From contig NZ_JAHSTY010000002.1 of NCBI RefSeq assembly GCF_019145355.1, positions 1,612,001 to 1,676,000 of the forward strand: DNA of 64,000 bases. Reading direction: 5' to 3'. A program made the position numbers and the translations under genes. Positions 29,110 through 38,825 of this stretch are shown here, piece after piece; the stretch's first letter is position 1, and each line of letters begins with the position of its first letter. The stretch is from Pseudomonas azadiae (lineage in GTDB: Bacteria; Pseudomonadota; Gammaproteobacteria; Pseudomonadales; Pseudomonadaceae). The notes beneath the pieces are model-generated. The model searched no databases. It had not been told where the DNA came from and was given only the letters and a program-made list of their open reading frames with translations.

Positions 29110-30729
29110 ATGGACGCCACTTTAAAAGCGCTGTTCAGTTCATCGCTGTTTGAGCCAAGACAACGACATCAGCTCGACCTTCAGGCCTATATGGACCTGA
29201 CCATCCAGCGCATGCATGCGATTTTTGATAGCGGCGCCATCAATAATGAGCTGTGGCTGGGGCAGTCGCGGCAACGGGCGTTCGCCAAGCTCTGCGAAAT
29301 CATGGGTTGGCTGGGGGCATTCGATTACGCGCTGCACTCCTCGATCGTCGACCATATGATCGCCGTCGATGCGCTGTTCAACCACGCCAGCCCCCGCCAA
29401 GTGGCGCGCTATCGCGAAGAGGCCCTGCGCCTGCGCAAGGTCTATGCCTTCGGCTGTACGGAAGTGGGCGTGGGCACCGACGTGCGCAATGTGCAAACCC
29501 AAGTGACGTACGATCGTAAGCGGCACTGCCTGGTGCTCCATTCCCCCTCCCCCGAAGCCTGCAAATGCTGGATCGGCAATGCGTTGCGTGCGGCGCAGGT
29601 GGTGATGGTGATTGCACGCCTGATGGTGGATGGCGAGGACCAGGGGCATCACTGGTTTCGCGTGAAGATTCGTAAACGGGAAAACGGCCGCCTGCAAGAG
29701 GGTGTCCGGGTGATGGCCTGCGATCCCAAGGGCGGTATTCACGCCAATCAGGTCGCCGCGATCCGCTTCGACCAGATGGAACTCCCGGTCGATGCCCTGC
29801 TGCAACGGCACGCACACTTTACCCCCAAAGGTGTCTTTGTCAGTGACCTGCCATTGGGTGATCGCTTCATCCATTCGTTGAAGACCTTCCTTCAGGAGCG
29901 GCTGTTGTTCATGGCGGGCATTCGCCACAGCGCGGGCCTGGCGGCGCATCTGGGCTATCGGTTTGCCCGGCATCGGCTGATCCACGGGGCAGGTGGCCGC
30001 GAGCCACTCTTGCGTCAACCGCTGTTCCGCCAGCGCCTCTACGCCATACAGCTCAAAGCCTTGGCGCTCAAGTACCTGGAGCAAGCGGTACGCAAGCGCT
30101 TCGAGGCGCATTGGGCGCAGCCCCAACGACGTAAGGAGCTGCACCTATTGGCGGCACAGAACAAGTCAGTCGGCGCCTGGCTGGGGATCGAGGTGATCGG
30201 CCTGTCCCGCGAGCTGTGCGGCTCCCAAGGTTTTCACCACTACAACCAGATCGTCACGCAGCGCATGGACTGCGAAGTCGCCAATACCTTTGCCGGTGAC
30301 AGCTCAGTGATGGCCTACCAGATCATCAAGGATGCGTTGGCGCGGCCACGCTTTGTCGGTAGCACGCCGACCAATCTTGGCCAGTGGGTAGAAGCGAAGA
30401 TTGTCTCGCAATGCGCCGAGGCCGACGGGTATACCCATCAACAAGCCGTGGGCATGGCCTACGCGCGGGCGCTGGACCTGATCATCCAGGAAGTCGAAGG
30501 CCAGCGGCGGCTGGATAGCGAAACGCTTGGCGACCTGATCCAGGTGTTGCGCCCACCGTTGCATGCCTGGCTGGATGCCGGTGCCGATAGCCTCAGCCAG
30601 CATGCCAGCCAAAAACAGGTTGTGCGCCTGGCCGGCCTGCTCAGGCCGCCACGTGCGCTGGTCAGCGCGATGATCGATAAGCCTGACTACATCCGTCAAT
30701 TCACGCGCTCACTGTATGAGGAGCAATGA
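29110..30729 (+). CDS. Acyl-CoA oxidase-like flavoprotein
   Basis: This 539-residue protein follows the peroxisomal acyl-CoA oxidase plan rather than the shorter dehydrogenase plan. It has YAFGCTEVGVGTDVRNVQT (flavin-binding loop), LVLHSPSPEACKCWIGNALRAA and VIARLMVDGEDQGHHWFRVKIR, then the helical C-terminal half with CGSQGFHHYNQIVTQRMDCEVANTFAGDSSVM. Such enzymes pass electrons to oxygen, introducing a 2,3 double bond and making peroxide. The ATG at 29110 has GGAG about 10 nt upstream. It lies only 1 bp before the P450 start. ACOX-type genes are uncommon in Pseudomonas fatty acid degradation, which favours a specialised substrate. Confidence 0.85.
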   Translation: MDATLKALFSSSLFEPRQRHQLDLQAYMDLTIQRMHAIFDSGAINNELWLGQSRQRAFAKLCEIMGWLGAFDYALHSSIVDHMIAVDALFNHASPRQVARYREEALRLRKVYAFGCTEVGVGTDVRNVQTQVTYDRKRHCLVLHSPSPEACKCWIGNALRAAQVVMVIARLMVDGEDQGHHWFRVKIRKRENGRLQEGVRVMACDPKGGIHANQVAAIRFDQMELPVDALLQRHAHFTPKGVFVSDLPLGDRFIHSLKTFLQERLLFMAGIRHSAGLAAHLGYRFARHRLIHGAGGREPLLRQPLFRQRLYAIQLKALALKYLEQAVRKRFEAHWAQPQRRKELHLLAAQNKSVGAWLGIEVIGLSRELCGSQGFHHYNQIVTQRMDCEVANTFAGDSSVMAYQIIKDALARPRFVGSTPTNLGQWVEAKIVSQCAEADGYTHQQAVGMAYARALDLIIQEVEGQRRLDSETLGDLIQVLRPPLHAWLDAGADSLSQHASQKQVVRLAGLLRPPRALVSAMIDKPDYIRQFTRSLYEEQ

Positions 30730-30730
30730 A

Positions 30731-32350
30731 ATGGCACTCCAGACCCCACCTGATTTTTCCGATCCGAAAATCATTCGCGATCCCTACCCGGCCTTCGCCT
30801 GGTTGCGCACGCACGACCCGGTGCACTGGTGCGAGCACCACAAGGCTTGGCTGCTCACCCGGTTCGCTGACGTCAGCGCCGCGCAGGTGGATGCTAAACG
30901 TTACTCATCCAATCGCATGCGCCAACTGGCGGACGCACAGTTATCCAAGGCAAAACGCGCGGTGCTGGAACCTTTTGTCAAGAAAGCGTCCCGCTGGATG
31001 TATTCGAAGGACGGCAAGGAGCATGAGGCAGGGCGTAAAGTCCTGGGCAAAACCTTCAGCCCGAGTTCTATCGAGGCGCTTGGCGGTGCGATTCGCAAGA
31101 TTGTCGACAACCAGCTGAAGCAGTTGAGCCCTCGTCCGGAAATGATGGTTGAGCTGTTCAACAAGATCCCCGCATTGATTCTGGCGCATTTATTCAGGAT
31201 TCCAGCGCGTGATGCTTTGAAAATCAGGGGTTGGACCGACGCCATTATCGTGTGCATGGTGGGCAGCACCGACCCGGCTTACGGCCCCAAAGAGGCGTTG
31301 CAGGCCATCGAAGAGATGTACGCCTATTTTTCGCGGCTCATTGATCAACGCCGACTTGCACCCGGAAACGACCTGGTCAGTCATGTCATTGCCGCCGCCG
31401 AAGCGTCGGGCATGAGCGAGGAAGACGGCCTGGCCCAACTGGCATTCGTCCTGGTTGCGGCCACCACCACCAGTGCCGACCAATTGGGCATCATCTTGTT
31501 CTACCTGCTGAACAAGCCTGGAAGGTGGACGGCAGTCAGAGAGCATCCTGATGCGCTGCTGGACGCGGCTATCGAAGAGGCATTGCGCATTTGCCCGGCC
31601 GGCCAGCTCAGTCATCGAGTGCTGACTGAGGACGTGGCACTGCACGGTAAAACGATGCGCCAAGGCGATTTGGTGTTTCTGGTGCGGGCGGCAGCCAACC
31701 GCGATCCCGCACACTTTTCCCGCCCTGATCAGTTCATCTTGAATCGCAAGAAGCAGGACCACTTGGCTTTTGGGCGCGGCCCGCATTTCTGCATGGGGCG
31801 GCTGCTGTTTAAACTGGAGGCCAACATTCTGTTTAGCGCCTTGCTGCGGCGTTTTCCGCACATGCATCTTATTAAAGGGCAGCCGCCGCAGTGGCGTGAC
31901 AACAGCGTGCAGTTTCGTGGCTTGAGTCGGATTCAAGTGGATTTGGCTCCCGCCGCCGATGCTATTACCCGTTGTTTTTCCGCGGCGCCCTGGGAAAAGA
32001 AAGGTGGCTACTGCCGTGCGCTGCGCGCCGGCAACCTCATCATGACCAGCGGCACCGTCGCGTTCGATGAGCGAGGCAAGCCATTCGCCGAGGGCGATGT
32101 CTATGGTCAGACCTGGCGATGCCTGGAGATCATCGAAGCGGCGCTCAAACAACTGGGCATCGATCGTACCCGCGTGGTTGCCACGCGCATGTACACCACC
32201 GACATGGAGCTGTGGCGCGAAATCCTCAAGGCCCACAAGAAGTTTTTCAACAACTGCGAACCCACGACGATGTTGCTCTGCGTAAAGGCGCTGATAGCAC
32301 CTCAATTCCTGATTGAAATCGAGACCCAGGCCGTGGTTGGCCAATCATGA
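30731..32350 (+). CDS. Cytochrome P450 fused to a Rid-family (YjgF/YER057c) domain
   Basis: Residues 1 to about 405 are a soluble bacterial cytochrome P450. They include the I-helix VLVAATTTSADQL, the E-x-x-R of EEALRI, and the heme loop FGRGPHFCMGR with thiolate C354. From about residue 418 to 539 a complete Rid domain follows (GNLIMTSGTVAFDERGKPFAEGD, QTWRCLEIIEAALKQLG, IEIETQAVV). By my alignment the arginine needed for imine deamination in RidA is replaced by a hydrophobic residue, so this half may bind rather than hydrolyse. AGGAG lies 7 nt before the ATG. It overlaps the hydrolase by 4 bp. A P450-Rid fusion is unusual. Confidence 0.88.
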   Translation: MALQTPPDFSDPKIIRDPYPAFAWLRTHDPVHWCEHHKAWLLTRFADVSAAQVDAKRYSSNRMRQLADAQLSKAKRAVLEPFVKKASRWMYSKDGKEHEAGRKVLGKTFSPSSIEALGGAIRKIVDNQLKQLSPRPEMMVELFNKIPALILAHLFRIPARDALKIRGWTDAIIVCMVGSTDPAYGPKEALQAIEEMYAYFSRLIDQRRLAPGNDLVSHVIAAAEASGMSEEDGLAQLAFVLVAATTTSADQLGIILFYLLNKPGRWTAVREHPDALLDAAIEEALRICPAGQLSHRVLTEDVALHGKTMRQGDLVFLVRAAANRDPAHFSRPDQFILNRKKQDHLAFGRGPHFCMGRLLFKLEANILFSALLRRFPHMHLIKGQPPQWRDNSVQFRGLSRIQVDLAPAADAITRCFSAAPWEKKGGYCRALRAGNLIMTSGTVAFDERGKPFAEGDVYGQTWRCLEIIEAALKQLGIDRTRVVATRMYTTDMELWREILKAHKKFFNNCEPTTMLLCVKALIAPQFLIEIETQAVVGQS

Positions 32351-33198
32351 ACGTGGCCCATGAGCGCCAGGCGGTACGCGATGCAGTGGTCATGCGGGTA
32401 AGCGATATCACTCTGACCACTCAGGGCCGGCCGGTGCCGGTGAGGCTGTATCGGCCGGCGCATCCGGATCCGGCGCCGGTGCTGATGTTCTTCCACGGGG
32501 GCGGCTGGGTCGCGGGCGACCTGGACACCCACGACAGCTTCTGCCGAGTCATGTGCGAGTGGGCCGGCTGCGCGGTGGTGGCGGTGCACTATGCCCGCCC
32601 GCCCGAGCATCGCTTTCCCCGGGCAGTGGAAGACTGTTACGCCGCTACCGAATGGATTGCACGCGAAGGCGCCGACCTGGGGCTGGCCCCCTCACGCATG
32701 GCCGTCGCAGGGGGCGGTTCGGGGGGGGGCTTGGCTGCCGTGATTTGCCAGATTGCCAGGGATCTGGGAGGACCCGACATTAAGTTTCAGTTGCTGCTGT
32801 ACCCGTTGCTGGATTGCCTGGCGCGCAATCGCTCCCGAGAGCAGTTCGCCGAGGGCTTCGGCCTGACGGCTGAAAAGCTGGAGGGGTATGTGAGCCATTA
32901 CCTGCCACCAGGCATTCCCCGGAGTCACCCCTGGCTGTCGCCTGCACGGGCCGATCGCCTTGACGGTTTGCCTACTGCGCTGATCATCACCGCCGGCTGT
33001 GACCTGCTGCGCGATGAAGGACGTGCCTTCGCGCGCCGCCTGAAAAAAGCCGGTGTGCCGGTGTGCCACAAGGCGTACGCCGGTATGTGCCACGGTTTTA
33101 TCAACTACCCTGGCGCGAACCCACAGGCCAGACGCGCCATCCTGCTCTGCGCCGAAGCGTTGGCGAGCCATTTCACGGAGGCCGGCACCTCTGCATAA
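32347..33198 (+). CDS. HSL-family alpha/beta hydrolase
   Basis: This is a 283-residue hormone-sensitive-lipase-type esterase. It has the oxyanion HGGGW motif (FFHGGGWVAGD), and the nucleophile is in AGGGSGGGL where most relatives have GDSAGG. An aspartate lies in CDLLRDEG and the histidine in GMCHGFINY. The G-x-S-x-G context is kept, but the residue before Ser is Gly, not Asp. It ends the oxidase-P450-hydrolase operon with a 4-bp overlap. It probably cleaves an ester or thioester made or exposed by the two oxidases. Confidence 0.88.
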   Translation: MNVAHERQAVRDAVVMRVSDITLTTQGRPVPVRLYRPAHPDPAPVLMFFHGGGWVAGDLDTHDSFCRVMCEWAGCAVVAVHYARPPEHRFPRAVEDCYAATEWIAREGADLGLAPSRMAVAGGGSGGGLAAVICQIARDLGGPDIKFQLLLYPLLDCLARNRSREQFAEGFGLTAEKLEGYVSHYLPPGIPRSHPWLSPARADRLDGLPTALIITAGCDLLRDEGRAFARRLKKAGVPVCHKAYAGMCHGFINYPGANPQARRAILLCAEALASHFTEAGTSA

Positions 33199-33314
33199 AT
33201 GCAAAAACGACCTGCACGATTGAAGGTTGTACTGGGCAAATTTGCGCTGGTACGATCACAAGAGAGTTCGCCCGCGAACATCTTGATAAAAACAATAAAA
33301 GCAGGGAGTTATCG

Positions 33315-34418
33315 ATGACTGCTCAGGTTTCATCCGAGGCACGCCACGCAGAAACGCTTCAGGACGAAGTGCTCGCCGAGGTCCGCAACCATATCGGCCA
33401 CCTCACCCTCAACCGTCCCGCCGGCTTGAATGCCATAACGTTGCCAATGGTGCGCAGCCTGGCGTCCCAGCTACAGGCATGGGCCGATGACCCGCAGGTG
33501 TATGCCGTGGTGCTGCGCGGCACCGGCGACAAGGCGTTTTGCGCAGGCGGCGATATTCGCTCGCTGTACGACAGCTTCAAGAACGGCGATACCCTGCACC
33601 AGGACTTCTTCGTCGAGGAATACGCACTGGACCTGGCTATCCACCATTACCGCAAGCCGGTCCTGGCGTTGATGGACGGGTTCGTCCTGGGCGGCGGCAT
33701 GGGCCTGGTGCAAGGCGCGGATCTACGTGTCGTCACTGAGCGCAGTCGCCTGGCGATGCCGGAAGTGGCCATCGGTTACTTCCCTGACGTGGGCGGCAGC
33801 TATTTCCTGCCGCGCGTTCCTGGCGAACTGGGGATCTACCTGGGTGTTACCGGGGTGCAGATCCGCGCCGCCGACGCGCTCTATTGCGGCCTGGCTGACT
33901 GGTACCTGGAAAGCGCCAGGTTCGCCGACCTCGACCGCAAGCTCGACGGCTTGCAGTGGCAAGGCTCGCCGCTCAAGGACCTGCAGGGCGTGCTGGCTAA
34001 ACTCGCCGTGCAGCAACTGCCCGATGCGCCGCTGGCCGCCTTGCGCCCCGCCATCGACCACTTCTTCGCGTTGCCGGACGTAGCGAGCATCGTTGAACAG
34101 TTGCAGGAAGTGACCGTCGCCGACAGCCGCGAATGGGGGCTGACCACCGCTGACCTGATGAAAACCCGTTCGCCGCTGGCCATGGCCGTCACCCTGGAGA
34201 TGCTGCGCCGTGGCCGTCGCCTGCCCTTGGAGCAGTGTTTCGCCCTGGAACTGCACCTGGACCGCCAATGGTTCGAACGCGGCGACCTGATTGAAGGCGT
34301 GCGCGCCTTGATCATCGACAAGGACAAGCGCCCGCGCTGGAACCCGTCCACTTTGCACGAGCTGACCCCGAGTCAGGTGCAAAGCTTCTTCGATCACTTC
34401 AAGAAGGTTGTGAATTAA
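33315..34418 (+). CDS. 3-hydroxyisobutyryl-CoA hydrolase (crotonase family)
   Basis: The 367-residue crotonase-fold protein is longer than hydratases (about 260) and matches the 3-hydroxyisobutyryl-CoA hydrolase branch. FCAGGDIRSLYD and LGGGMGLVQGADLRVVTERSRLAMPEVAIGYFPDVG form the CoA oxyanion hole and catalytic region. It frees 3-hydroxyisobutyrate in valine breakdown. The ATG at 33315 has a GGGAG site. An acyl-CoA dehydrogenase follows 3 bp after, the two first-stage valine genes being co-transcribed. Confidence 0.92.
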   Translation: MTAQVSSEARHAETLQDEVLAEVRNHIGHLTLNRPAGLNAITLPMVRSLASQLQAWADDPQVYAVVLRGTGDKAFCAGGDIRSLYDSFKNGDTLHQDFFVEEYALDLAIHHYRKPVLALMDGFVLGGGMGLVQGADLRVVTERSRLAMPEVAIGYFPDVGGSYFLPRVPGELGIYLGVTGVQIRAADALYCGLADWYLESARFADLDRKLDGLQWQGSPLKDLQGVLAKLAVQQLPDAPLAALRPAIDHFFALPDVASIVEQLQEVTVADSREWGLTTADLMKTRSPLAMAVTLEMLRRGRRLPLEQCFALELHLDRQWFERGDLIEGVRALIIDKDKRPRWNPSTLHELTPSQVQSFFDHFKKVVN

Positions 34419-34421
34419 GCC

Positions 34422-35573
34422 ATGCAAGACATTGAATACACAGAAGAACAAGTGATGATCCGCGACATGGCGCGCGACTTTGCCCGTGGTGAGATTGCGC
34501 CCTACGCCCAGGCCTGGGAGAAAGCCGGCTGGATCGACGACGCCCTGGTGGCGAAGATGGGCGAGCTCGGCCTGCTGGGCATGGTGGTGCCGGAAGAATG
34601 GGGCGGCACCTATGTCGATTACGTCGCGTATGCCCTCGCCGTCGAAGAGATTTCCGCCGGGGACGGTGCCACCGGCGCGCTGATGAGTATCCATAATTCA
34701 GTGGGTTGCGGCCCCATCCTCAACTACGGCACAGAGGCGCAAAAGCAAACCTGGTTGGCCGAACTCGCCAGTGGCCAGGCCATCGGTTGCTTCTGCCTGA
34801 CCGAACCCCAGGCCGGTTCTGAAGCGCATAACCTGCGCACCCGCGCCGAACTTCGCGACGGCCAGTGGGTGATCAATGGCGCCAAGCAGTTTGTCAGCAA
34901 CGGCAAGCGCGCCAAGCTTGCCATTGTGTTCGCCGTGACCGACCCGGACCTGGGCAAAAAAGGCCTTTCTGCGTTTCTGGTCCCGACCGATACCCCAGGT
35001 TTTGTGGTGGATCGCACCGAACACAAGATGGGCATTCGTGCCTCGGACACCTGCGCGGTCACTCTGAACCAGTGCAGCGTCCCCGAAGCGAACCTGCTGG
35101 GTGAGCGCGGCAAAGGCCTGGCGATTGCCCTGTCCAACCTGGAAGGCGGTCGCATCGGCATCGCCGCCCAGGCGTTGGGCATTGCGCGTGCTGCGTTTGA
35201 GGCCGCCTTGGCCTATGCGCGCGACCGCGTGCAATTCAAACAGGCGATCATTGAGCACCAGAGCGTGGCCAACCTGCTGGCCGACATGCAAACCCAGCTC
35301 AACGCTGCGCGCTTGTTGATCCTGCATGCGGCCCGCCTGCGCAGCGCGGGCAAGCCGTGCCTGTCGGAAGCGTCCCAGGCCAAGCTGTTTGCCTCGGAAA
35401 TGGCCGAAAAGGTCTGTTCGTCAGCCGTGCAGATTCACGGCGGCTATGGGTACCTGGAGGACTACCCGGTGGAGCGCTACTACCGGGATGCGCGGATCAC
35501 GCAGATTTACGAGGGCACCAGCGAGATTCAGCGGATGGTGATTGCCAGGGAGCTGAAGCACTACCAACTCTAG
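34422..35573 (+). CDS. Acyl-CoA dehydrogenase, probable isobutyryl-CoA type
   Basis: This is a 383-residue FAD enzyme with [13 protein letters not shown] (flavin loop), GIRASDTC and the C-terminal [17 protein letters not shown] holding the catalytic glutamate region. With the adjacent 3-hydroxyisobutyryl-CoA hydrolase it fits the valine pathway (isobutyryl-CoA to methacrylyl-CoA). Substrate choice between isobutyryl- and 2-methylbutyryl-CoA cannot be fixed by eye. Confidence 0.93.
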   Translation: MQDIEYTEEQVMIRDMARDFARGEIAPYAQAWEKAGWIDDALVAKMGELGLLGMVVPEEWGGTYVDYVAYALAVEEISAGDGATGALMSIHNSVGCGPILNYGTEAQKQTWLAELASGQAIGCFCLTEPQAGSEAHNLRTRAELRDGQWVINGAKQFVSNGKRAKLAIVFAVTDPDLGKKGLSAFLVPTDTPGFVVDRTEHKMGIRASDTCAVTLNQCSVPEANLLGERGKGLAIALSNLEGGRIGIAAQALGIARAAFEAALAYARDRVQFKQAIIEHQSVANLLADMQTQLNAARLLILHAARLRSAGKPCLSEASQAKLFASEMAEKVCSSAVQIHGGYGYLEDYPVERYYRDARITQIYEGTSEIQRMVIARELKHYQL

Positions 35574-35591
35574 CTGAACACCGTAAAACCA

Positions 35592-35678
35592 TGTGGGAGC
35601 TGGCTTGCCTGCGATAGCATCACCTCGGTCCGACTGATAAACCGAGGTGTCTGCATCGCAGGCAAGCCAGCTCCCACA
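35592..35678. repeat. REPIN-like inverted repeat, copy 2
   Basis: It has the same design and nearly the same sequence as the copy at 15863-15949: TGTGGGAGCTGGCTTGCCTG arms with inner ACCTCGGT/ACCGAGGT. It lies between the convergent dehydrogenase and enoyl-CoA hydratase genes and may also act as a bidirectional transcript end. Confidence 0.85.
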
Positions 35679-35706
35679 TTTGCTGCTCAGTGTCTGGAAG
35701 ACCGAG

Positions 35707-36480
35707 TTATCGGTCCTTGAACGCCGGCGCCCGTTTGGCCACGAACGCCGCCATGCCTTCCTTCTGATCCTGCGTCGCGAACGCCGCATGGAACACCCGG
35801 CGCTCGAAGCGCACGCCCTCCGACAGGCTCACTTCAAACGCGCGGTTCACGCTTTCCTTGACCATCATGCTGATCGGCACCGACTTGCCGGCGATCAGGG
35901 TGGCGACTTTCAGCGCTTCTTCCAGCAACTCATCGGCCGGCACGATACGCGCGACAATTCCGCAGCGCTCGGCTTCCACGGCATCGATAAAACGCCCGGT
36001 CAGGCACATTTCCATGGCCTTGGCCTTGCCGACCGCGCGGGTCAGACGCTGGGTGCCGCCCATGCCCGGCAGCACGCCGAGGTTGATTTCCGGCTGGCCG
36101 AACTTGGCGTTGTCACCGGCCAGGATAAAGTCGCACATCAACGCCAGTTCACAACCGCCGCCGAGGGCGAAGCCGTTTACGGCGGCAATGATCGGCTTGC
36201 GGCGGTTGGCCACGCGGTCGCTGTCGCTGAACAGGTCGTCGAGGTAGATCTGCGGGTAGGTCAGCTCGGCCATTTCCTTGATGTCGGCACCGGCGGCGAA
36301 GGCCTTCTTCGAACCGGTCAGCACGATGCAGCCGATCTCGGGGTTGGCTTCCAGGCCGTCCAGCGCCTGGTTCAACTCGCTGACCAGTTGCGCGTTCAGC
36401 GCATTCAAGGCTTCGGGGCGATTGAGGGTGATCAGCCCGACGCGGCCCTGGACGTCGAGCAAAATGGTTTCGTAACTCAT
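35707..36480 (-). CDS. Enoyl-CoA hydratase
   Basis: The 257-residue crotonase has [14 protein letters not shown] and [43 protein letters not shown] (read across the oxyanion hole and the catalytic glutamates). It hydrates tiglyl-CoA, methacrylyl-CoA or similar short enoyl-CoAs. It is the last gene of a minus-strand operon of SDR, thiolase, acyl-CoA dehydrogenase and hydratase with gaps of about 10 bp. Confidence 0.93.
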   Translation of the reverse strand: MSYETILLDVQGRVGLITLNRPEALNALNAQLVSELNQALDGLEANPEIGCIVLTGSKKAFAAGADIKEMAELTYPQIYLDDLFSDSDRVANRRKPIIAAVNGFALGGGCELALMCDFILAGDNAKFGQPEINLGVLPGMGGTQRLTRAVGKAKAMEMCLTGRFIDAVEAERCGIVARIVPADELLEEALKVATLIAGKSVPISMMVKESVNRAFEVSLSEGVRFERRVFHAAFATQDQKEGMAAFVAKRAPAFKDR

Positions 36481-36491
36481 GTAGCGGCTCC

Positions 36492-37619
36492 TTAAAGATT
36501 GCGTGAGATGACCATGCGCTGGATATCGCTGGTGCCTTCGTAAATCTGGCAGACCCGCACGTCGCGGTAGATCCGCTCAAGGGGAAAGTCGCTCAGGTAA
36601 CCGTAACCGCCCAGGGTTTGCAAGGCGGCGGAGCAGACTTTTTCGGCCATTTCCGACGCAAACAGTTTGGCCATCGAGGCCTCCACCAGCGCGGGTTTGC
36701 CGCTGTCGCGCAGGGCGGCGGCGTAATGCACCATCTGCCGGGCGACCGCGATCTGCGTGGCCATGTCTGCCAGGCGGAAGGCTACGGCCTGGTGTTCGAT
36801 GATGGGCTTGCCGAAGCTTTCACGCTCGCGGGCATAGTCGCGGGCCGCTTCAAACGCGGCACGGGCCATGCCCACCGCTTGCGAGGCGATGCCCACGCGG
36901 CCGCCTTCGAGGTTGGCCAGGGCAATCCGGTAGCCTTCGCCTTCCTGGCCAAGTCGGTTGGCGACGGGCACGTTCACATCCTCAAACAGGATCTGGCAGG
37001 TATCGGACGCATGCTGGCCGAGTTTGTCTTCGACTCGCGCCACACTGTAGCCCGGCGAATCGGTCGGCACGATAAATGCGCTGATCCCGCGCTTGCCGGC
37101 CGCCGGGTCGGTCACGGCAAACACAATCACCACCCCGGCGTTCTGCCCGGAGGTGATGAACTGTTTGCAGCCGTTGAGCACGTAGTGATCGCCTTCCAGG
37201 CGTGCGCGGGTTTTCAGGCCGCTGGCGTCGGAACCCGCCTGGGGTTCGGTGAGGGCGAAGGCGCCGAGCATGGCGCCGCTGGCCAGGGGCTCGAGGAACT
37301 GCGCTTTCTGCTGGTCGTTGCCGAACGTGAGGATCGGCACGCAGCCGACCGAGTTGTGCACGCTCATGATGGTGGAACAGGCACCGTCGCCGGCGGCGAT
37401 TTCTTCCAGCGCCATGGCGTAGGCCAGGTAGCCGGTGTCGCAACCGCCCCACTGCTCCGGCACCAGCATGCCGAAAAAGCCCAGTTCGGCCATTTCAGCC
37501 ACGGCCTCCTTGGGAAAACGGTGTTCGCGATCCCAGTCGGCGGCGAAGGGTTTGAGGCGCTCCTGGGCAAATTGCCGGGCCGCATCGCTGATTTGCAACT
37601 GTTCGTCATTGGGCAGCAT
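36492..37619 (-). CDS. Acyl-CoA dehydrogenase, probable short/branched-chain type
   Basis: This 375-residue enzyme has [35 protein letters not shown] and the end [17 protein letters not shown]. It is similar to the plus-strand dehydrogenase at 34422 but clearly distinct, suggesting a different acyl chain such as 2-methylbutyryl-CoA from isoleucine. It is in operon with the thiolase (9 bp away) and the hydratase (11 bp away). Confidence 0.93.
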   Translation of the reverse strand: MLPNDEQLQISDAARQFAQERLKPFAADWDREHRFPKEAVAEMAELGFFGMLVPEQWGGCDTGYLAYAMALEEIAAGDGACSTIMSVHNSVGCVPILTFGNDQQKAQFLEPLASGAMLGAFALTEPQAGSDASGLKTRARLEGDHYVLNGCKQFITSGQNAGVVIVFAVTDPAAGKRGISAFIVPTDSPGYSVARVEDKLGQHASDTCQILFEDVNVPVANRLGQEGEGYRIALANLEGGRVGIASQAVGMARAAFEAARDYARERESFGKPIIEHQAVAFRLADMATQIAVARQMVHYAAALRDSGKPALVEASMAKLFASEMAEKVCSAALQTLGGYGYLSDFPLERIYRDVRVCQIYEGTSDIQRMVISRNL

Positions 37620-37628
37620 CGGGGTTCC

Positions 37629-38813
37629 TCAATACAGGCATTCGACGGCCATGGCCGTGGCTTCACCGCCGCCAATGCAGATGGCGGCAACGCCACGCTT
37701 GAGGCCGTTCTGGCGCAGGGCCGAAAGCAGGGTCACCAGGATCCGCGCACCGGAGGCCCCGATCGGATGGCCCAGGGCGCAGGCGCCGCCGTGGATGTTG
37801 ACCTTGGCGTGGGGGATTTGCAGCTTGCTCATGGTCACCAGGCTCACCACCGCGAAGGCTTCGTTGATCTCGAACAGGTCAACGTCATCCAGATTCCAGC
37901 CGGTCCGGGTCATCAGTTTGCGGATAGCCCCCACCGGCGCTACCGGGAACAGGCCCGGCTCGTCGGCAAAGGCCGCGTGCCCATGGATGACCGCCAGGGG
38001 CTTGAGCCCGCGTTTCTCGGCCTCGGACTGACGCATCAGCAACAAGGCCGCCGCGCCGTCCGAGATCGAGCTGGAGTTGGCCGCGGTCACAGTGCCGCCT
38101 TCGCGGAACGCGGGTTTCAGGCTGCCGATCTTGTCCAGCCTGGCCTTGGGCGGCTGCTCGTCATGCAGGATGGTTTTCTGCTCTTTGCCGACGGTGACCT
38201 GGAGCGCAACGATCTCTGCGGCAAAGTTGCCGTGGGTAATGGCCTCTTGTGCGCGGGTCAGCGAGGCGATGGCGAATGCGTCCTGAGCCTCACGGCTGAA
38301 ACTGTTGTGCAGGGCGCAGTCCTCGGCAAAGGAGCCCATCAGGCGGCCTTTGTCGTAGGCGTCTTCCAGGCCGTCGAGGAACATATGGTCGAGCACCCTG
38401 CCGTGGCCCATGCGGTAGCCGCTGCGTGCGCGGTCCAGCAGATAGGGAGCGTTGGACATGCTTTCCATGCCCCCGGCGATGACCACGTCAACGCTGCCGG
38501 CCATCAGTGCGTCGTGGCCCAGGATCGCCGCCTGCATGCCCGAGCCGCACATCTTGTTGAGGGTGGTGCAACGCGTGGCCTTATCCAGCCCGGCAGCCAA
38601 TGCCGCCTGGCGCGCGGGCGCCTGGCCGAGGCCTGCGGGCAGTACGCAGCCGAACAACACTTCGTCCACGGCATCGCTGGCGATACCGGCACGTTCGACC
38701 GCGGCACGAATCGCGGCGGCCCCCAGCTGCGGCGCGGTCAGGCCCTTGAGGTCGCCCTGGAACCCGCCCATGGGCGTGCGCACGGCGCTGACGATAACGA
38801 TGGGATCTGTCAT
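37629..38813 (-). CDS. Acetyl-CoA C-acyltransferase (thiolase)
   Basis: This is a degradative-type thiolase of 394 residues with nucleophile C89 in NKMCGSGMQA, the NIHGGACALGHPIGASGARI motif with the catalytic histidine, and AAICIGGGEATAM with the second cysteine. In this operon it should cleave 2-methylacetoacetyl-CoA into acetyl- and propionyl-CoA, the last step of isoleucine breakdown. An ordinary acetoacetyl-CoA thiolase is the alternative. Confidence 0.94.
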   Translation of the reverse strand: MTDPIVIVSAVRTPMGGFQGDLKGLTAPQLGAAAIRAAVERAGIASDAVDEVLFGCVLPAGLGQAPARQAALAAGLDKATRCTTLNKMCGSGMQAAILGHDALMAGSVDVVIAGGMESMSNAPYLLDRARSGYRMGHGRVLDHMFLDGLEDAYDKGRLMGSFAEDCALHNSFSREAQDAFAIASLTRAQEAITHGNFAAEIVALQVTVGKEQKTILHDEQPPKARLDKIGSLKPAFREGGTVTAANSSSISDGAAALLLMRQSEAEKRGLKPLAVIHGHAAFADEPGLFPVAPVGAIRKLMTRTGWNLDDVDLFEINEAFAVVSLVTMSKLQIPHAKVNIHGGACALGHPIGASGARILVTLLSALRQNGLKRGVAAICIGGGEATAMAVECLY

Positions 38814-38825
38814 GGAGAACTCTCC

